From Escallonia rubra (lineage: Eukaryota > Streptophyta > Magnoliopsida > Escalloniales > Escalloniaceae), in NCBI GenBank assembly GCA_033065855.1, contig JAVXUO010001495.1, positions 61,527 through 125,526 of the forward strand: DNA of 64,000 nt. The letters run 5' to 3'. Of this stretch, positions 44,926 to 58,141 are shown piece after piece (the first letter of the stretch is position 1; each line of letters starts with the position of its first letter). A program made the position numbers and the translations under genes. The notes beneath the pieces are model-generated. The model searched no databases. It had not been told where the DNA came from and saw only the letters and a program-made list of their open reading frames with translations.

Positions 44926-46543
44926 ATGAAGTCAGATATGGATAGGATACGGGCTATTCGTGACCGGGCTGGACGCTGAGCTGTTTCCTCCCCGGTGGGT
45001 CCCACCTCGTCATTGCCCACTGACGACGAGGCACAGAGTGATCGCGTACAGCAGATGGGGCCCCAGCCCCAGCCGTAGCCGTTGCCTCAGCTCGACGCAG
45101 ATTCATCCCACACGTGCGTGCATTCTCTTTCTTCAGTGGGTTCTACTTCAGGTATAGTTGATAACTTTGTTTAGTACATTTTCGCTAGCCTTATATTTAA
45201 AGTATATTTGAACTGTATTAATGTCTGTGTTTTGTAGGATCTCGACGAGGCCGTGGTCCGACACGCGGGGTACGCATCGACCCCCAGCGTAAACAGAGAG
45301 TTACGCTCACCAGGAGGGCCTGTAAGTACTAAAAATATCACATCATGCCTTATATTTAAAATTTTGGGGTGTTAATTTATATTTGAACTGTATTAATTAA
45401 TTTATTTACTTCTTTGGCAGGATCCTGGAAAATCAGGCGAGGACGAAGATCGGCGTTCTTGTGAAGGGCCGATTCTTCGAGCCACACTTGTACTGGAAGG
45501 ACTGGGATGCCGCTGCGAGGGAGTCCTTATGGGAGGAGTGGCTGGTACGATAAAGTATTTTTTTCAGCAATAGTGTTTGTTTAATTAGATTTTTTTTATG
45601 TTGTTAATTTACGTTATTGAATGCCTTATATGAGGGGTTCACGTTTGACTCGCCTGAGAAGTAGGCACTGGGGCAGCATGCCTTCTTTGCTTACATCGGC
45701 AAGAATTACCGTCGATGGCTCCACGACGCATGGGACCGAGCGAAGAAGATACTGCCCAAGGGTGCTCCGATGACGAGATATCCCCCACATTGGATATCTC
45801 ACGGTGTATGGGGGCAGATGATTGATCGGCGGGTTACGGATCCAGGCTGAGACGCCAAGAGTAGGAGCGGGGCCAAGAACAGACAGAACAAAGATCCAAC
45901 ACACACGAGGGGGTCGGTGGCACGCGACGTCATCCGACACATGAATGCAGTCGAGCACCCGGACCTGGAGGAGGATGAGGTCATAGCTTTGACGTATAGT
46001 CAGACGCCCGTGCGGAAGAAGGACAAGGACGAGGGACACCGGGCGGGTGACTATATTTCAGATATTGTCTGGCGGATCGATGTGAGTCAATTTGTTTAAG
46101 TTGTTAATGTTTTGTCTTTCTATCCTCAATGTCCGTTTCGTTAATTAATGCCCTAACATATCGTTAAACCACTATTTTTGCAGGCCTCGTATAAACAGCT
46201 TAGGGGGTCCGAGCAGCAGTCCGGACAGCCATCAGCGTCCACTAGTACGGGTGCAAGTATTGGGGCGTTGAAGCGATGGCTGGATACGCCGGAGGTCGTC
46301 AATCGGCCGAAAGGCCGCATATGCGGCCTGCCTAGCACGACTGCTCGTGCCGTGATAGGAGCGTCCTCACCCCCCGCTGCCCCTCCACAGACACCGGCTC
46401 CTCGGCGTCCGTTGGACGACGAGGAGATCCAGTGCATTGCTACAGTGGTGGTGAGGATGATCAGGGAGCAGGGTACCGCTGCTGGACATGCCGAGCCGGC
46501 CCCGGATCAGCAGGATCCAGATTCAGGACTCGGCAACCCCTGA
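44926..46543 (+). pseudogene. TNP1/Transposase_24-like pseudogene, fourth copy
   Basis: Five exons correspond to 10167-11767. Damage: CGC TGA GCT and CCG TAG CCG in exon 1, loss of the exon 4 acceptor (CCTTATATG instead of CCTTACAGG near 45623), TAG at 45662-45664, and a TGA in CAGGCTGAGACG near 45846. Exon 5 (about 46184-46543) is open and nearly identical to the inner copy. It is the third plus-strand copy with a stop at the start of exon 4. Confidence 0.85.
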
Positions 46544-46794
46544 TGAGCCCCTTCTTCTGCCCGTTCCTAGCTTCCCCCTCCCCCCCCCCCCACGCCCCGC
46601 TTGTACTCTTCTCCCCTCCTCTAACCGGCTGTATCCGATTCCCGGCTTGTACATAATGAGTCTGTATTATAATAAATATGTTTTATGATTGATTATATAT
46701 ATGTTTCTTAATGTATTGATTATTGAGCGTTGTTGTTGAGAAATTAAAAATTTATATCAGGTATGGGTAATAGAAAAATAAAAAAAAAATTGAA

Positions 46795-47177
46795 TTTTTT
46801 TTTTACTTTTGGCGACGGATTAATTCTGTCGCTAAAAGTGTTCCTACTATCAGTTAATTAGCGACGGAATATTCCGTCGCTAAAAAGCTTATTTAGCGAC
46901 GGAATATTCCGTCGCTAAAACATTTATTCCGTCGCTAATTTAACAAAAAAGAAAATAAATTAAAATACTTAAAATATAATTAAAGACGAATATTCCGTCG
47001 CTAATTAAAAATAAATCCGTCGCAAAAAATTACATATTTGACGACGGATTTGAACATTCTGTCGCTAAACTATTAGTAACGGGCTTTTATACGAGGGACT
47101 TTTAGCGACGGTAAATCCGTCGCTAATTGTTTTAGCGACGGATTTACCCATCGCTAAAAGCATTTATTCTTGTAGTG
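46795..47177 (+). repeat. 3' subterminal repeats and terminus of the fourth CACTA
   Basis: There are many near-perfect TTTAGCGACGGAATATTCCGTCGCTAAA palindromic pairs, ending TTATTCTTGTAGTG at 47177. The first three bases outside are ATC. Confidence 0.88.
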
Positions 47178-47404
47178 ATCGCCATTACCGTCGTCCGGTG
47201 TCTTGGTTAGGTCGTCTCCAGATCTGAATCTGTTCGGGCCAGTGGCCCGCCGTCACCGGCATCACGGACGGGTCACGGACTCATGGGAGTCACTGCCGTC
47301 TACCGTCTGGTCTGGGGACTGCCCGACTGCCGAATGGGTGTGTCGGGGAAAGAGAAAGGTGACAATCTGGGTCTCGTGGAGAGAGAACTGAGAGGCAGAC
47401 TTGG
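47178..47404. repeat. CACTA flank duplicated in inverted orientation
   Basis: This 227-bp GC-rich flank (ATCGCCATTACCGTCGTCCGG...) is repeated in reverse complement at about 55604-55837, directly outside the minus-strand CACTA. The shared flank shows that one CACTA end was copied together with its host sequence. Confidence 0.88.
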
Positions 47405-49225
47405 GTGTAATTCCAAAGTAAAAAAAAATTCTTCCTCAAACGTTCAGGGGGTGCACTAGCCCCCCCTAGTTCCCACGTGGTTCCGCCCATGGAGATGGCG
47501 TCGCCGGCAGTTGTGGTTGGGGGTAGTGGCAGACATCCGGTGGTGGAGGAGGATGTGGCTGGCTAGGGTTTGGTTTCATTGGATTAGGGAGGAACCTTAG
47601 GACTTTGGGAGAGAGGAATAAACATAAGGGCATTTTAGTCTTTTATTTCTGCAACGCACTTCTCATGAGCGTGAGCACACACTCCGTCAACTTGGACGGT
47701 TTCTTTAACGATTGCAACAAAATTGGCACCTCAAGAATAGTCAATATTAAGTCCTAATAAGTTAGTATAGTGATTAAGTTTTGTTTTAGAATAATTAGAA
47801 TCTATTTTTGAATTACATAGGGCTTAGAGAAAATCCTTATTACTCCTGCAAAATTAATTATACATAAAAGTAAGGATCTTATCAAAATTTAAAATTAATT
47901 ATTAGCTCACCTTTTTATTCTAAATCTCATAAGTTATTGGGTCTATGGATTTTAATTTTCATACTAAAAAAATACTTTTAAGGACATAATTGTGAAAATT
48001 TAGTCTTAATAGATTAGTGTATTGATTATGTAGAGTTTTAGAATGATTAGAATTAGTTTTTAAAATTAAAATTTTCTTCTAAAATTTAAAGTATTATTTT
48101 CGTTTTATATATATATGAGTTTTTATATTCATATTAGAGAGTAGTTTTGAAGATACAATAGTCAAACAACAGGAGTAATTTGCGCAATTATTCCTTTTTA
48201 TATTCATATTAGAGAGTAGTTTTGAAGACACAAAAGTCAATATTAAGTCTTAATAAGTTATGATAATGATTAGGTTGAGTTTAGAATGATTAGAATTACT
48301 TTTTGAATTTTTAAGAACTTAATTATCAAAAAGAAGTTTTAATTGATTAGTATGTTGATTAGGCTGAGTTTTAGAATGATTAGAATTACTTTTAAATAAA
48401 ATAAGACTTACATAAGGATCTTCCCAAAATTTAAAATTAATTATTAGTTCACATTTTTATTCTAAATCTCATAAGTTATTTTCTGGGTCTATGGATTTTA
48501 ATTTTCATATTAGAAAATACTTTTAAAGACATAGTTGTGAAAATCTAGTCTTAATAGATTCGTATATTGCTTAGGTAGAGTTTTAGAATTAGTTCTTAAA
48601 TTAATTTTTCTTCTAAAATCGAAAGTATTATTTTCGTTTTATATATATATGAGTTTTTATATTCATATTAGAGAGTAGTTTTGAAGATACAATAGTCAAT
48701 ATTAAGTCCTAATAAGTTAGAATAATGATTAGGTTGAGTTTTAGAATGATTAGAGTTAGTTTTCGAATTTTAAAAACATAATTGTCAAAAAGAAGTCTTA
48801 ATAGATTAGTATGTTAATTAGGTTGAGTTTTCGAATGATTAGAATTACTTTTAAATTAAATAAGGCTTACTAATATAGAAGTTAATTAATCTTAAAATAA
48901 GAGTATGATGACGTGCATATAAAGAAGCGATGATATGTCGCGCAAAGAAGTTATCAATGTCTTTCTCCTTTCGCTTATTATATATTACTAATTCAGTACC
49001 CGGCCAGGCCCAGGTGAGTTCTATTTAAAGCTATGAGTATGTTTGAGTTTTAACATATTTTGATAGAATTAAAGTTGGATATTTTGAGCATCATGTCGAT
49101 GATTTTGAAAATTATGACTTATTTATATTCACTTTTACTGAACCATCAAATTCACGCATTCATGCATTTCACATATAAGCAATATCATAATCAAGAGAAA
49201 TTCAATGATAGCATAATCCCAAAAT
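47405..49225. repeat. AT-rich dispersed repeat, partly duplicated
   Basis: No gene is visible. After about 350 bp of mixed sequence, units containing TTAATAGATTAGT, TTGAGTTTTAGAATGATTAGAATTA and ATATTCATATTAGAGAGTAGTTTTGAAGA recur two or three times between about 47740 and 48870. The same family occurs in reverse complement at about 63030-63440. The source element is not recognised. Confidence 0.7.
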
Positions 49226-49230
49226 TGTTT

Positions 49231-52200
49231 TGTAACACCCCGAACATTGATAATGCTTAGCCAATTAGTTTATTTTAAGCGGCGATTTTTATACGCGAGA
49301 TTTAATGTCGATTTCCAAGAGTAAAATTTTATCGGCAACCTTTAGCGACAAAATTTGTAAAACCATAGTTATAAATTAAGGATGGCAAATATAAGTGATT
49401 TTGATTGAGGTATTAGTGACGAGTAGCGTTAATGATATTCTAGAAGTCTTTAGCGACAATTGCGTACTTTATCGTTAGCATTGAAATTATATTAACAATT
49501 TTTATCGACGATATTTTTTAAATATTTAGTCTCAACGTGTTCTTTTAGCGACAATTTGGGAGCCGGGATAGTGTAACAACTCATTAATAATTTTTCCTAA
49601 TACGTTAATTTGTTGTAAATAATGATTTGGACCTTTTCAAGATAAAAAAAAAAACTCGGGTAACATTTAAAATAACTAGCGAAAGTATAGGGGATTTTTG
49701 GTAGTTTTTCTTTTAGGGTTTTATATATATATCCCGCATTCCTTAGGGCAGTCGTCAAGCCTTTCATCCCAACCTTGGCAGACTTACCTTGAGAGAGAAA
49801 GAGAGATACCAATGAAGAGAGAACGAAGGAAGGAAAACAGGAGGTTTTTCCGGCAATCGAAAGTATTTTTCTGGTAAGCTTTTTCTTAGTCTTTCTTTTG
49901 TTCATTAGATTACGGGATTAAGTGGGTATATGAGTATAAGGTACTGCGTGGAAGCTGTGTTATTGTGTGAGTATTTGGTGTTTACGGTGTGTATGCCGCG
50001 AAGATTTATGGTTGCCGCAAGGGCTGTCGCAGGGCAGTATATGGGGGAGTGTTTGTGTGTGAGTTAATGCGTGAACTTGTGTGTTTGGGGTGAGTGAGGG
50101 GCTGCATCGCAGCCACGGTCAAGGGGACTGCCGCAAGGCAGTGTACCCATGTGTTTTGTGTGTGTAATGTGGGTTTTTGTGTGTGCAAGTGAGTGTTTGT
50201 GTGTGTTAAAGTGTGCTGTGCTGTTTACAGAAGAGAGGTGAAGGGGCTGTGAGTTCCAGCAATAGGTGAGTATGTCACTGTGTGAGTTCATAGGTGAGTA
50301 TGAGAGAGAGAGAGAGAGAGGCTGAAGTTCAGCCGTAAGTATAAGAAGGTGTGGGCGTGTGAGTTGTGTGAAAACACATGTGGGTTTGCATAGTGTGTGA
50401 GGTGTGTGTGTGTACTGTGTAGTAGTGTGTGCATGTAAGTGCTGGGTACATGCCTTGTGTATAGTGTGTCATGGGAGTGTGTGCTAAAGTGAATAAATAT
50501 AAGTGTGGGTGTGGCAGCTGTGCAATGTGTGAAGAAGTGATACCTTATGGAGTGTTACAGGGAAGAGAAGAAGAGAAGAGATAATGGGTCAATGAGTGCA
50601 ATAGGTAAGAGAGTGCCGAAAGGAAGAAGAAAGGAAATAAGGAGCGGATAATTTGGGTTAGCGTTAAGTTTGACGCGTGCATAGCCTAGCACACGGTTAT
50701 CATTAGTATGTAAAATTTTACAGTATAATACGTTAGACTATATTAGAATTTATGGTAAAATTTAATAATTTTCTGATATCGTATGTATTTTTAATATTTT
50801 CTACAAACTTAGAATTGTAAAATTATTTTGGAGCCCTTAAACCCTGAAAATGTTCTGGAAAAAATTATAGTAATGTATTTATGGTATAAATAAGTCTCAG
50901 TTTGAATATGATGATTTTTGGAGTTGATTTCTATGGTTTCCGCATCTCATTGGTTTTAGCAAAGTGAATAATTTAAAAATAGCTTTAATGCCTTTTTATT
51001 TCTGATTTTGATTTCTATAATTTTTATACATAGTTTAAATCTGTTACAAAAACTACGGGATTTGATTTTCAGCTAGAAGAAATTTTGGCAATTTATGGGT
51101 TTGCATTTAATGAAATTATTTTAATTAAAAAATATATCAAAAATTCAGAAATTTTATATTTTGACTTTTATTAATGTTTTAAGCTATAAAAGTGTTTTAT
51201 TGTAATTGATAATAAATTTTGAGGTATCGTTACGCATTAAAGAGCGTATCGGGTTCTCGGTTAGGTTAGCCATGTGCGGGAACCATTTGAGTTGCGCGAT
51301 TCTGGGATTAGAAGTGAGCGCCATCTGGGTAGTTGATACTAGGTTTATAGCATATTAGTATAGAGTGTGTTTTAACAAATGGATTTCCAATATAGGTTAT
51401 TCAAAGATTATTGATCGAGGTTTGGTAGCATTGCTTAGCTTTGATCGAGGTAAGGAATTCTATCTGAACCCTATTTCATTATTCTGATTTCAAATGCTTA
51501 TAACAACAGTTTTACAAACTAGATCGAATGTTGATTTTTATGATTGACATAAAGATGTTTTTAAATTGCCCATGAAACCCTAAATTGAGCCTTATAGCGA
51601 TCGTTTGAAATTTTGTTTCATCTCTTCTTGGAATTCATTGTTCATTTGATATGTTTATTAATTGCTCATCATAAAGCATTTTCAATTGTATTTACTCCTT
51701 CTTAATGTTGACCTTCTAAATGTTGACATGAGCTAGTAATTTGGGAGTTATAAGGATGGTATGTATTGCTGGAGTTATAAGGATGGTCTGTTGGTTGGGT
51801 TAAACTAGTACCTAGATGGACTAGTCAGTGTACATATGCATATGTAAAGTGTATCGAGCACTGCCGGGGTGGCTTTGCTATAGTATACTGCTCATGTTCA
51901 ATATTTCTTGTTTCTATTTTTATTGCACTTGAAGTGTTTCAAATGATTATTGATTTAAGGGATTGAGTTGATACTCATCCCTATGTTTATATTGAAATGC
52001 CGTGGTTTTCTTTGAAAACCCTTTTAAAATGATTGTATATAGAAAATCATTTGAATCGCTTTGTTTCTCCGTTTTAAAAGTTGTTATTGGTTTAAATGTA
52101 AAATCGTCCGTATCGTTTTCTTATTTTTAAGTCTTTGATTGATCTTACTGGGCTCGCGAAAGCTCACTCTCCTTTAACTTCTTTTCCGCAGGTGGTAACC

Positions 52201-52491
52201 AACATTAGGTCACGGATTAGAGTTGAGCATAAGGAAGTGAATTTAACTTTTAGTATTGATCATTAAGACCCCTGCGCAGGTAAACTTCTCTAGCTTGTTC
52301 TTTATTAGATTTAAATTGATTTGAAGTTTTGTAATGATTAGATGCTCTGACATAGGTAGTCATAGTTAGTTATTTGAAATTGAGGATTTTTATTCCACCA
52401 AGTAGTAATTGTTTTAACAATCCGGGAGTTCGGGGTGATAACGCTCCGGGAAAGTCCGGGTGTTAAAGCTTCGAAATTCTGGGATGTTACA
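49231..52491 (+). mobile_element. Solo LTR, about 3.26 kb, TSD TGTTT
   Basis: It starts TGTAACACCCCG and ends GGGATGTTACA, giving TG...CA with inverted termini. The 5-bp target duplication TGTTT (49226-49230 and 52492-52496) is exact. No gag-pol sequence is present between the ends, so it is a solo LTR left by recombination or a large nonautonomous LTR unit. A probable TATA box is at about 49722, followed by a GAGAGAGAAAGAGAG leader. Orientation is assigned from that TATA box. A short block at about 49330-49570 (TTTAGCGACAA, ending GGGATAGTG) may be a CACTA-type remnant within it. Confidence 0.85.
49722..49731 (+). promoter_or_regulatory. Putative TATA box of the solo LTR
   Basis: TATATATATA is followed about 60-80 bp later by a purine-rich leader. 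It lies about 490 bp into the LTR, a plausible U3/R position. The assignment is inferred. Confidence 0.45.
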
Positions 52492-52496
52492 TGTTT

Positions 52497-53091
52497 CATA
52501 ATAGTAAATCATGTTATATTGCTTAAAAATTAGTAAGATTCAGACGTTCAAAATAAAGTATTCAAAAAGTGAAGCATATAATGAGTAATCAATGAGTTCA
52601 CATCAAATTAGAATGTTACTTTGTTTTTTTAGTATTGTAGGTACTAATTTTATTTTTGTAAGAAAAAGTTAAATTTCAAGAATTTATACACAATATTATA
52701 GTTTACGCTATTCATTTTGCTTACCATATCCACATAAGTGTGAGATTGTTTTTTTTTAGTTTTTCACATTATGTGGTGCATCATTGATCAACAATTTTAT
52801 TTTATGAGTACCTTTGATAAAGCTCCTTACCATACATCAAATTAGAGATATACTACAGTCCTCTACAATAAAATTTAATGTTTATAAAAGAAAGTACAAA
52901 AAAGACACAAACAATTTTTTTAGTAAATCTAGACTGAATAAACCTACTCAAAAGCATGCCATGAAAACCTTATAGCAAAAAATGGAAGTAAGTGGAGCTA
53001 TTTTACTTCCTTTCAGACAACCAACCTTTTAAAATGTAGAAATAATCCTGAATAGAGAAACTATAGTGTTCTAATGGCAATATCTATATTC
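52497..53091. other. AT-rich spacer
   Basis: No gene is visible. The last part (about 52900-53090) loosely resembles about 53700-53960 within the palindrome that follows. Confidence 0.45.
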
Positions 53092-55607
53092 TAATTGCTT
53101 TACTTCATGGTCATGTTCGGTGCTTCTTTCACCATCCATTTAATTTTGAATATTTTTAAAGACAATTAATTTGAAAATACGTGTTCATTACACAGTTAAT
53201 TATTGTCTGAATGATCATAAAAATATCATATCATTTTACAAAACTTTTTTTTACGTTTGAGACTACATAATTATATAGCAGTGAATATTCGTATAGTTAT
53301 CTAAACTGTGATGGATGGGGATGTAATTGCGTAAGGTTACAAAATTCTTATACTTCATATTATTCATTAAGGTGATTATAGAAGTTTGTGAAGTTAGAAT
53401 ATCACATATTTAACATTATCTTTTGTAGATTACACTATATATATACATGAATTAAAAATCAGTTGCATTCATTTGTATTGAAAAATAAAAATTCTACAAA
53501 AGGTGCAAAAACTATACAATTAGTAATTAATTGTGTAGACATAAATAGACAACAAAAAATAGACACCGGAACTTAAATGAAAGCACATTGAGTAATTTTC
53601 ATTCATTTCAGATAAAGAATTGTTTTTACCTACCGCCCATGAAAATCGCTACAACCCTCTATATATAAAACAACTAATGATCGATAAATATGCTTAGTGT
53701 CATTTGTGTTGACACCATAACCAACAAAGTTTAAAAGTAACTTATTAAAGTCACTAAATTAGTGCTACTAAAAGTATGCAACGACCATTAAGTTTCACTG
53801 GAAATGGGAGGTTTTAGGCATCTTCTTATGAACTGGGTAGCGGCCGAAAATTTCTTAGATAACCATTATTTTAAAAGATAGAATTAACCCTATAAAAGAA
53901 AGAGCGTAGTATTACGGTGACAATCCTTGTGTCTAATTGTTTCATTTCAACATCATGTTCAACAATTTTTGGAGGCGCCGTCTTGATCTGTTTTTGAAGC
54001 TTTTCTAAAGTAGTCAATTTAAAAATGCGTTATATTTCATTCTTTTCTTTTGGGCATTTAAAAGAGTATATGATTTCTACTTTAGATTTTGAGTTATTAT
54101 ATTTTATTTAATTTCTAAAGTAAACTATTATTTTGGCATTTCAAAGATATCTAAAAAAAATGAAGTCATATTCGTTTCTTATATTTCTTATATGAAAAGA
54201 TGTTAAGTATTAAATTTTTAATTTTGATACATGGTCTTCGTACTTTATATTTGTGAGATTCTATTTTGTTATTTTAAAATGCACTTAAGGTATTAACAAT
54301 CAAAATTAAGGCCTAATGTTGTATAATACAACAATTAACTCATATTGTTGTATTATACTACAATTAACTCATATTGTTGTATTATACAACATTAGGCCTT
54401 AATTTTGATTGTTAATTCCTTTAGTGCACTTTAAAATAACATAATAGAATCTCACAAATATAAAGTACGAAGACCATGTATCAAAAACAAAAATTAATAC
54501 CTAACATATTTCATATAAGCAATATAAGAAACGAATATGACCTCATTTTTAGATATCTTTGAAATACCAAAATAATAGTTTACTTAAATTAATTTTAATA
54601 GAATAACTCAAAGTCTAAAGTAGAAATCATATACTCTTTTGAATGCCCAAAAGAAAAGAATGAAATATAACGCATTTTTAAATTGACTACTTCAGAAAAT
54701 CTTCAAAAACAGATCAAAACGGCACCTCCAAAAATTGTTGAACATGATGTTGAAATGAAACAATTAAACACAAGGATTGTCACCGTAATACTACGCTCTT
54801 TCTTTTATAGGATTAATTCTATCTTTTATAATGATGGTAATCTAAGAAATTTTCGGCCGCTACCCAGTTCCTAAGAAGATGCCTAAAACCTCCCATTTCC
54901 AGTGAAACTTAATGGTCATTGTATACTTTTAGTAGCACTTATTTAGTGACTTTAAAAAGATACTTTTTAAATTTGTAAGTTAAGGTGTCAACAAAAATGA
55001 CACTAAGCATAATTTATCGATCATTAATTGTTTTATATATAGAGGGTTGTAGGGATTTTCATGGGCGGTAGGTAAAAATAATTCATTATCTGAATGAATT
55101 AAAATTACTCAATGTGCTTTCATTTAAGTTCCGGTGTCTATTTTTGGCTGCCTATTTATGTCTATACAATAAATTACTAATTGTATAGTTCTCGCACCTT
55201 TTTAGGATTTTTCTTTTCCAATACAAATGAATGCAACTGATTTTTAATTCATGTGTATATATAGGGTAATCTACAAAAAATAATATTCAATATGTGATAT
55301 TCTAACTTCACAAACTTCTATAATCACCTTAATGAATAATATGAAGTATAGGAATTTTGTAACCTTATGCAATTACATCCCCATCTATCACAGTTTAGAT
55401 AACTATACGAATATTCACTGCTATATAATTATGTAGTCTCAAACGTAAAAAAAAAGTTTTGTAAAATGATATTACGTTTTTATGATCATTCAGATAATAA
55501 TTAATTGTACAATCCACACGTATTTTCAAATTAATTGTCTTAAAAATATTAAAAATTAAATGGATGGTCAAAAAAGTGCCAAACATGACCATAAAGTAAA
55601 GCAATTA
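53092..55607. repeat. 2.5-kb palindrome (foldback-like), arms about 1.2 kb
   Basis: The left arm runs from TAATTGCTTTAC at 53092. The right arm is its near-perfect reverse complement, ending GTAAAGCAATTA at 55607. The centre is near 54354, with a short loop containing a twofold ACAATTAACTCATATTGTTG repeat. Internal landmarks pair exactly, such as GGTAGCGGCCGAAAATTTCTTAGAT near 53838 with its inverse near 54843. No coding sequence or classic terminal repeat is recognised. It could be a foldback element or an inverted duplication. Confidence 0.88.
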
Positions 55608-55837
55608 CACCCAAGTCTGCCTCTCAGTTCTGTCTCCCCGGGACCCAGATTGTCGCCTTTATGTTTCACCGACACACCCAATCGACAGTCGGCCAGTCCC
55701 CAGACCAGACGGTAGACGGCAGTGACTCCCATGAGTCCGTGACCCGTCCGTGATGCCGGTGACGGCGGACCACTGGCCCGAACAGATTCAGATCTGGAGA
55801 CGACCTAACCAAGACACCGGACGACGGTAATGGCGAT

Positions 55838-56230
55838 CACTACAAGAAAAGAGGCTTTTAGCGACGGGTAAATCCGTCGCTAAAAGCCTAAAATCCGTCG
55901 CTAAAACAATTAGCGACGGATTTACCGTCACTAAAAGTCTCTCGTATAAAAGCCCGTTACTAATAGTTTAGCGAAGAAATGTTCAAATCCGTCGTCAAAT
56001 ATGTAAGTTTTTGAGACAGATTTATTTTTAATTAGCAACGGAATATCCGTCTTTAATTATATTTTAAGTATTTTAATTTTTTTTTTTGTTAAATTAGCGA
56101 CGGAATAAATGTTTTAGCGACAGAATATTCCGTCGCTAAAAAGCTTATTTAGCGACAGAATATTCCGTCGCTAATTACCTGATTGTAGGAACACTTTTAG
56201 CGACAGAATTAATCTGTCGCCAAAAAAAAA
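55838..56230 (-). repeat. 3' subterminal repeats and terminus of the fifth CACTA
   Basis: CACTACAAGAAAAGAGG is followed by alternating TTTTAGCGACGG and CCGTCGCTAAAA motifs. This block is the mirror of 46795-47177. Confidence 0.87.
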
Positions 56231-56485
56231 ATTTTGAAATTTTTATTTTTATTTTTCTATTACCCAGACCTATAATACAATTTTCATTTCTCAACAACAA
56301 AGCGCAATAATCAATACACAAAGAAATATATATAATCAATCATAAAAAATATTTATTATAAAAAAGACTCATTATGTACAAGCTGGGAACCGGATACAGC
56401 CGGTTAGGGGAGAGGTGAAGAGTACAAGCCGGGCGTGGGGGGGTGGGGGAGGGGGAAGCTAGGAACGGGCACAAGAAGGGGCTCA

Positions 56486-58002
56486 TCAGGTGTTGCTGAG
56501 TCCCGGATCTGGATCCTGCTGATCCGGGGTCGGCTCGGCATGTCCTGCAGCGGTACCCTGTTCCCTGATCATCCTCACCACCACTGTAGCAATGCGCTGG
56601 ATCTCCTCGTCGTCCAACGGACGCTAAGGAGCCGGTGTCTGTGGAAAGGCAGCAGGAGGTGAGGACATTCCTATCACGGCACGAGCAGTCGTGCTAGGCA
56701 GGCCGCGTATGCGGCCTTTCGGCCGATTGACGACCTCCGGCGTATCCAGCCATCGCTTCAACGCCCCAGTACTCGCACCCGTACTAGTGGACGCTGATGG
56801 CTGTCCGGACTGCTGCTCGGACCCCCTAAGCTGTTCATACGAGGCCTGCAAAAATAGTAGTTTAACGATATGTTAGGGCATTAATTAACGAAACGGACAT
56901 TGAGGATAGAAAGACAAAACATTAACAACTTAAACAAATTGACTCACATCGATCCGCCGGGCAATATCTGAAATATAGTCACCCGCCCAGTGCACCTTGT
57001 CCTTGTCCTTCTTCCGCACGTGCATCTGATTATACGTCAGAGTTATGACCTCATCCTCCTCCAGATCTGGGTGCTCGATCACGTTCATGTGTCGGACGAT
57101 GTCGTGTGGCACCGACCCTCCCGTGTGCGTCAGATCTCTGTTCTATCTGTTCTCGGCCCCGCTCTTACTCTTGGCGTCCCAGCCTGGATCCGCAACCCAC
57201 CGATCTATCATCTCCTCTCATACACGGTGAGATATCCAATGTGGGGGATATCTCGTCATCGGAGCACCCTCGGGTAGCATCTTCTTCGCCCGGTCTCATG
57301 CGTCGTGGAGCCATCGGCGGTAATTCTGGCCGATGTAAACAAGGAAGGCGTGCTGCCTCAGTGCCGATGCTCAGGCGAGTCAAACGTGAACCCCTCTTAT
57401 AAGGCTTTCAATACCACAAATTAACAGCAAAAATCAAACTCTATTTAAACAAACACTATCATTGAAAAAAATACTTAATCGTACCAGCCACTCCTCCCAT
57501 AGGGACTCCCTCGCAGCGGCATCCCAGTCCTTCCAGTACAAGCGTGGCTCGAAGAATCGGCCTTTCACAAGAATGCCGATCTTCGTCCTCGCCTGATTCA
57601 CCAGGATCCTGCCAAAGAAGTAAATAAATTAATTAATACAGTTCAAATATAAATTAACACCCCAAAATTTTTAATATAAGGCATGATGTGATATTTTTAG
57701 TACTTACAGGCCCTCCTGGATGAGCATAACTCTTTGTTTACGCTGGGGGTCGATGCGTACCCAGCGTGTCAGACCACGGCTTTGTCGAGATCCTACAAAA
57801 CACAGACATTAATACATTTCAAATATACTTTAAATATAAGGCTAGCGAAAATATACGAAACACTGTTATCAACTATACCTGAGGTAGAACCCACGGAAGA
57901 AGGAGAATGCACACGCGTGTGGGATGAATCTGCGTCGGGCTGGGGCGACGGTTGGGGCTGGGGCGACGGCTGGGTGCTTTGGCTGGAGGTTGAAGAAGAC
58001 AC
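56486..58002 (-). pseudogene. TNP1/Transposase_24-like pseudogene of the fifth CACTA
   Basis: Read on the minus strand, exon 5 is 56486-56845 (open) and exon 4 is about 56950-57400. Exons 3 and 2 follow near 57485-57608 and 57710-57795, and the end of exon 1 near 57880. Exon 4 has lost one base near its start, giving CAC TGA a few codons after the point where the other copies have TAG. The exon 1 side changes at about 57970-58002 into unrelated sequence (SQSTQPSPQ run), marking the deletion junction with the LTR-bearing part. Confidence 0.8.
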
Positions 58003-58141
58003 TGTGTGAAAATTAGGTGTGGTAGTGTGTGTTAATTTGAATAGTAAGCGTAATTGTCGCTAATGCTAGAAATTCCTTTAGGCAGTTTTTTCAACGAATT
58101 TCCATAAATAGTTATGGCCAAAATTAGACAAAGTGAAAAAC

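Larger units (their letters stand above)
44176..47177 (+). mobile_element. Fourth CACTA copy, 3' part only
   Basis: It starts within TNP2 exon 4 (matching about 9446 on), continues through the TNP1-like gene and 3' subterminal repeats, and ends ATTCTTGTAGTG at 47177. It is very similar to the inner element and so is young. The 5' half is missing, replaced by the inverted-repeat arm at 44175/44176. Confidence 0.88.
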
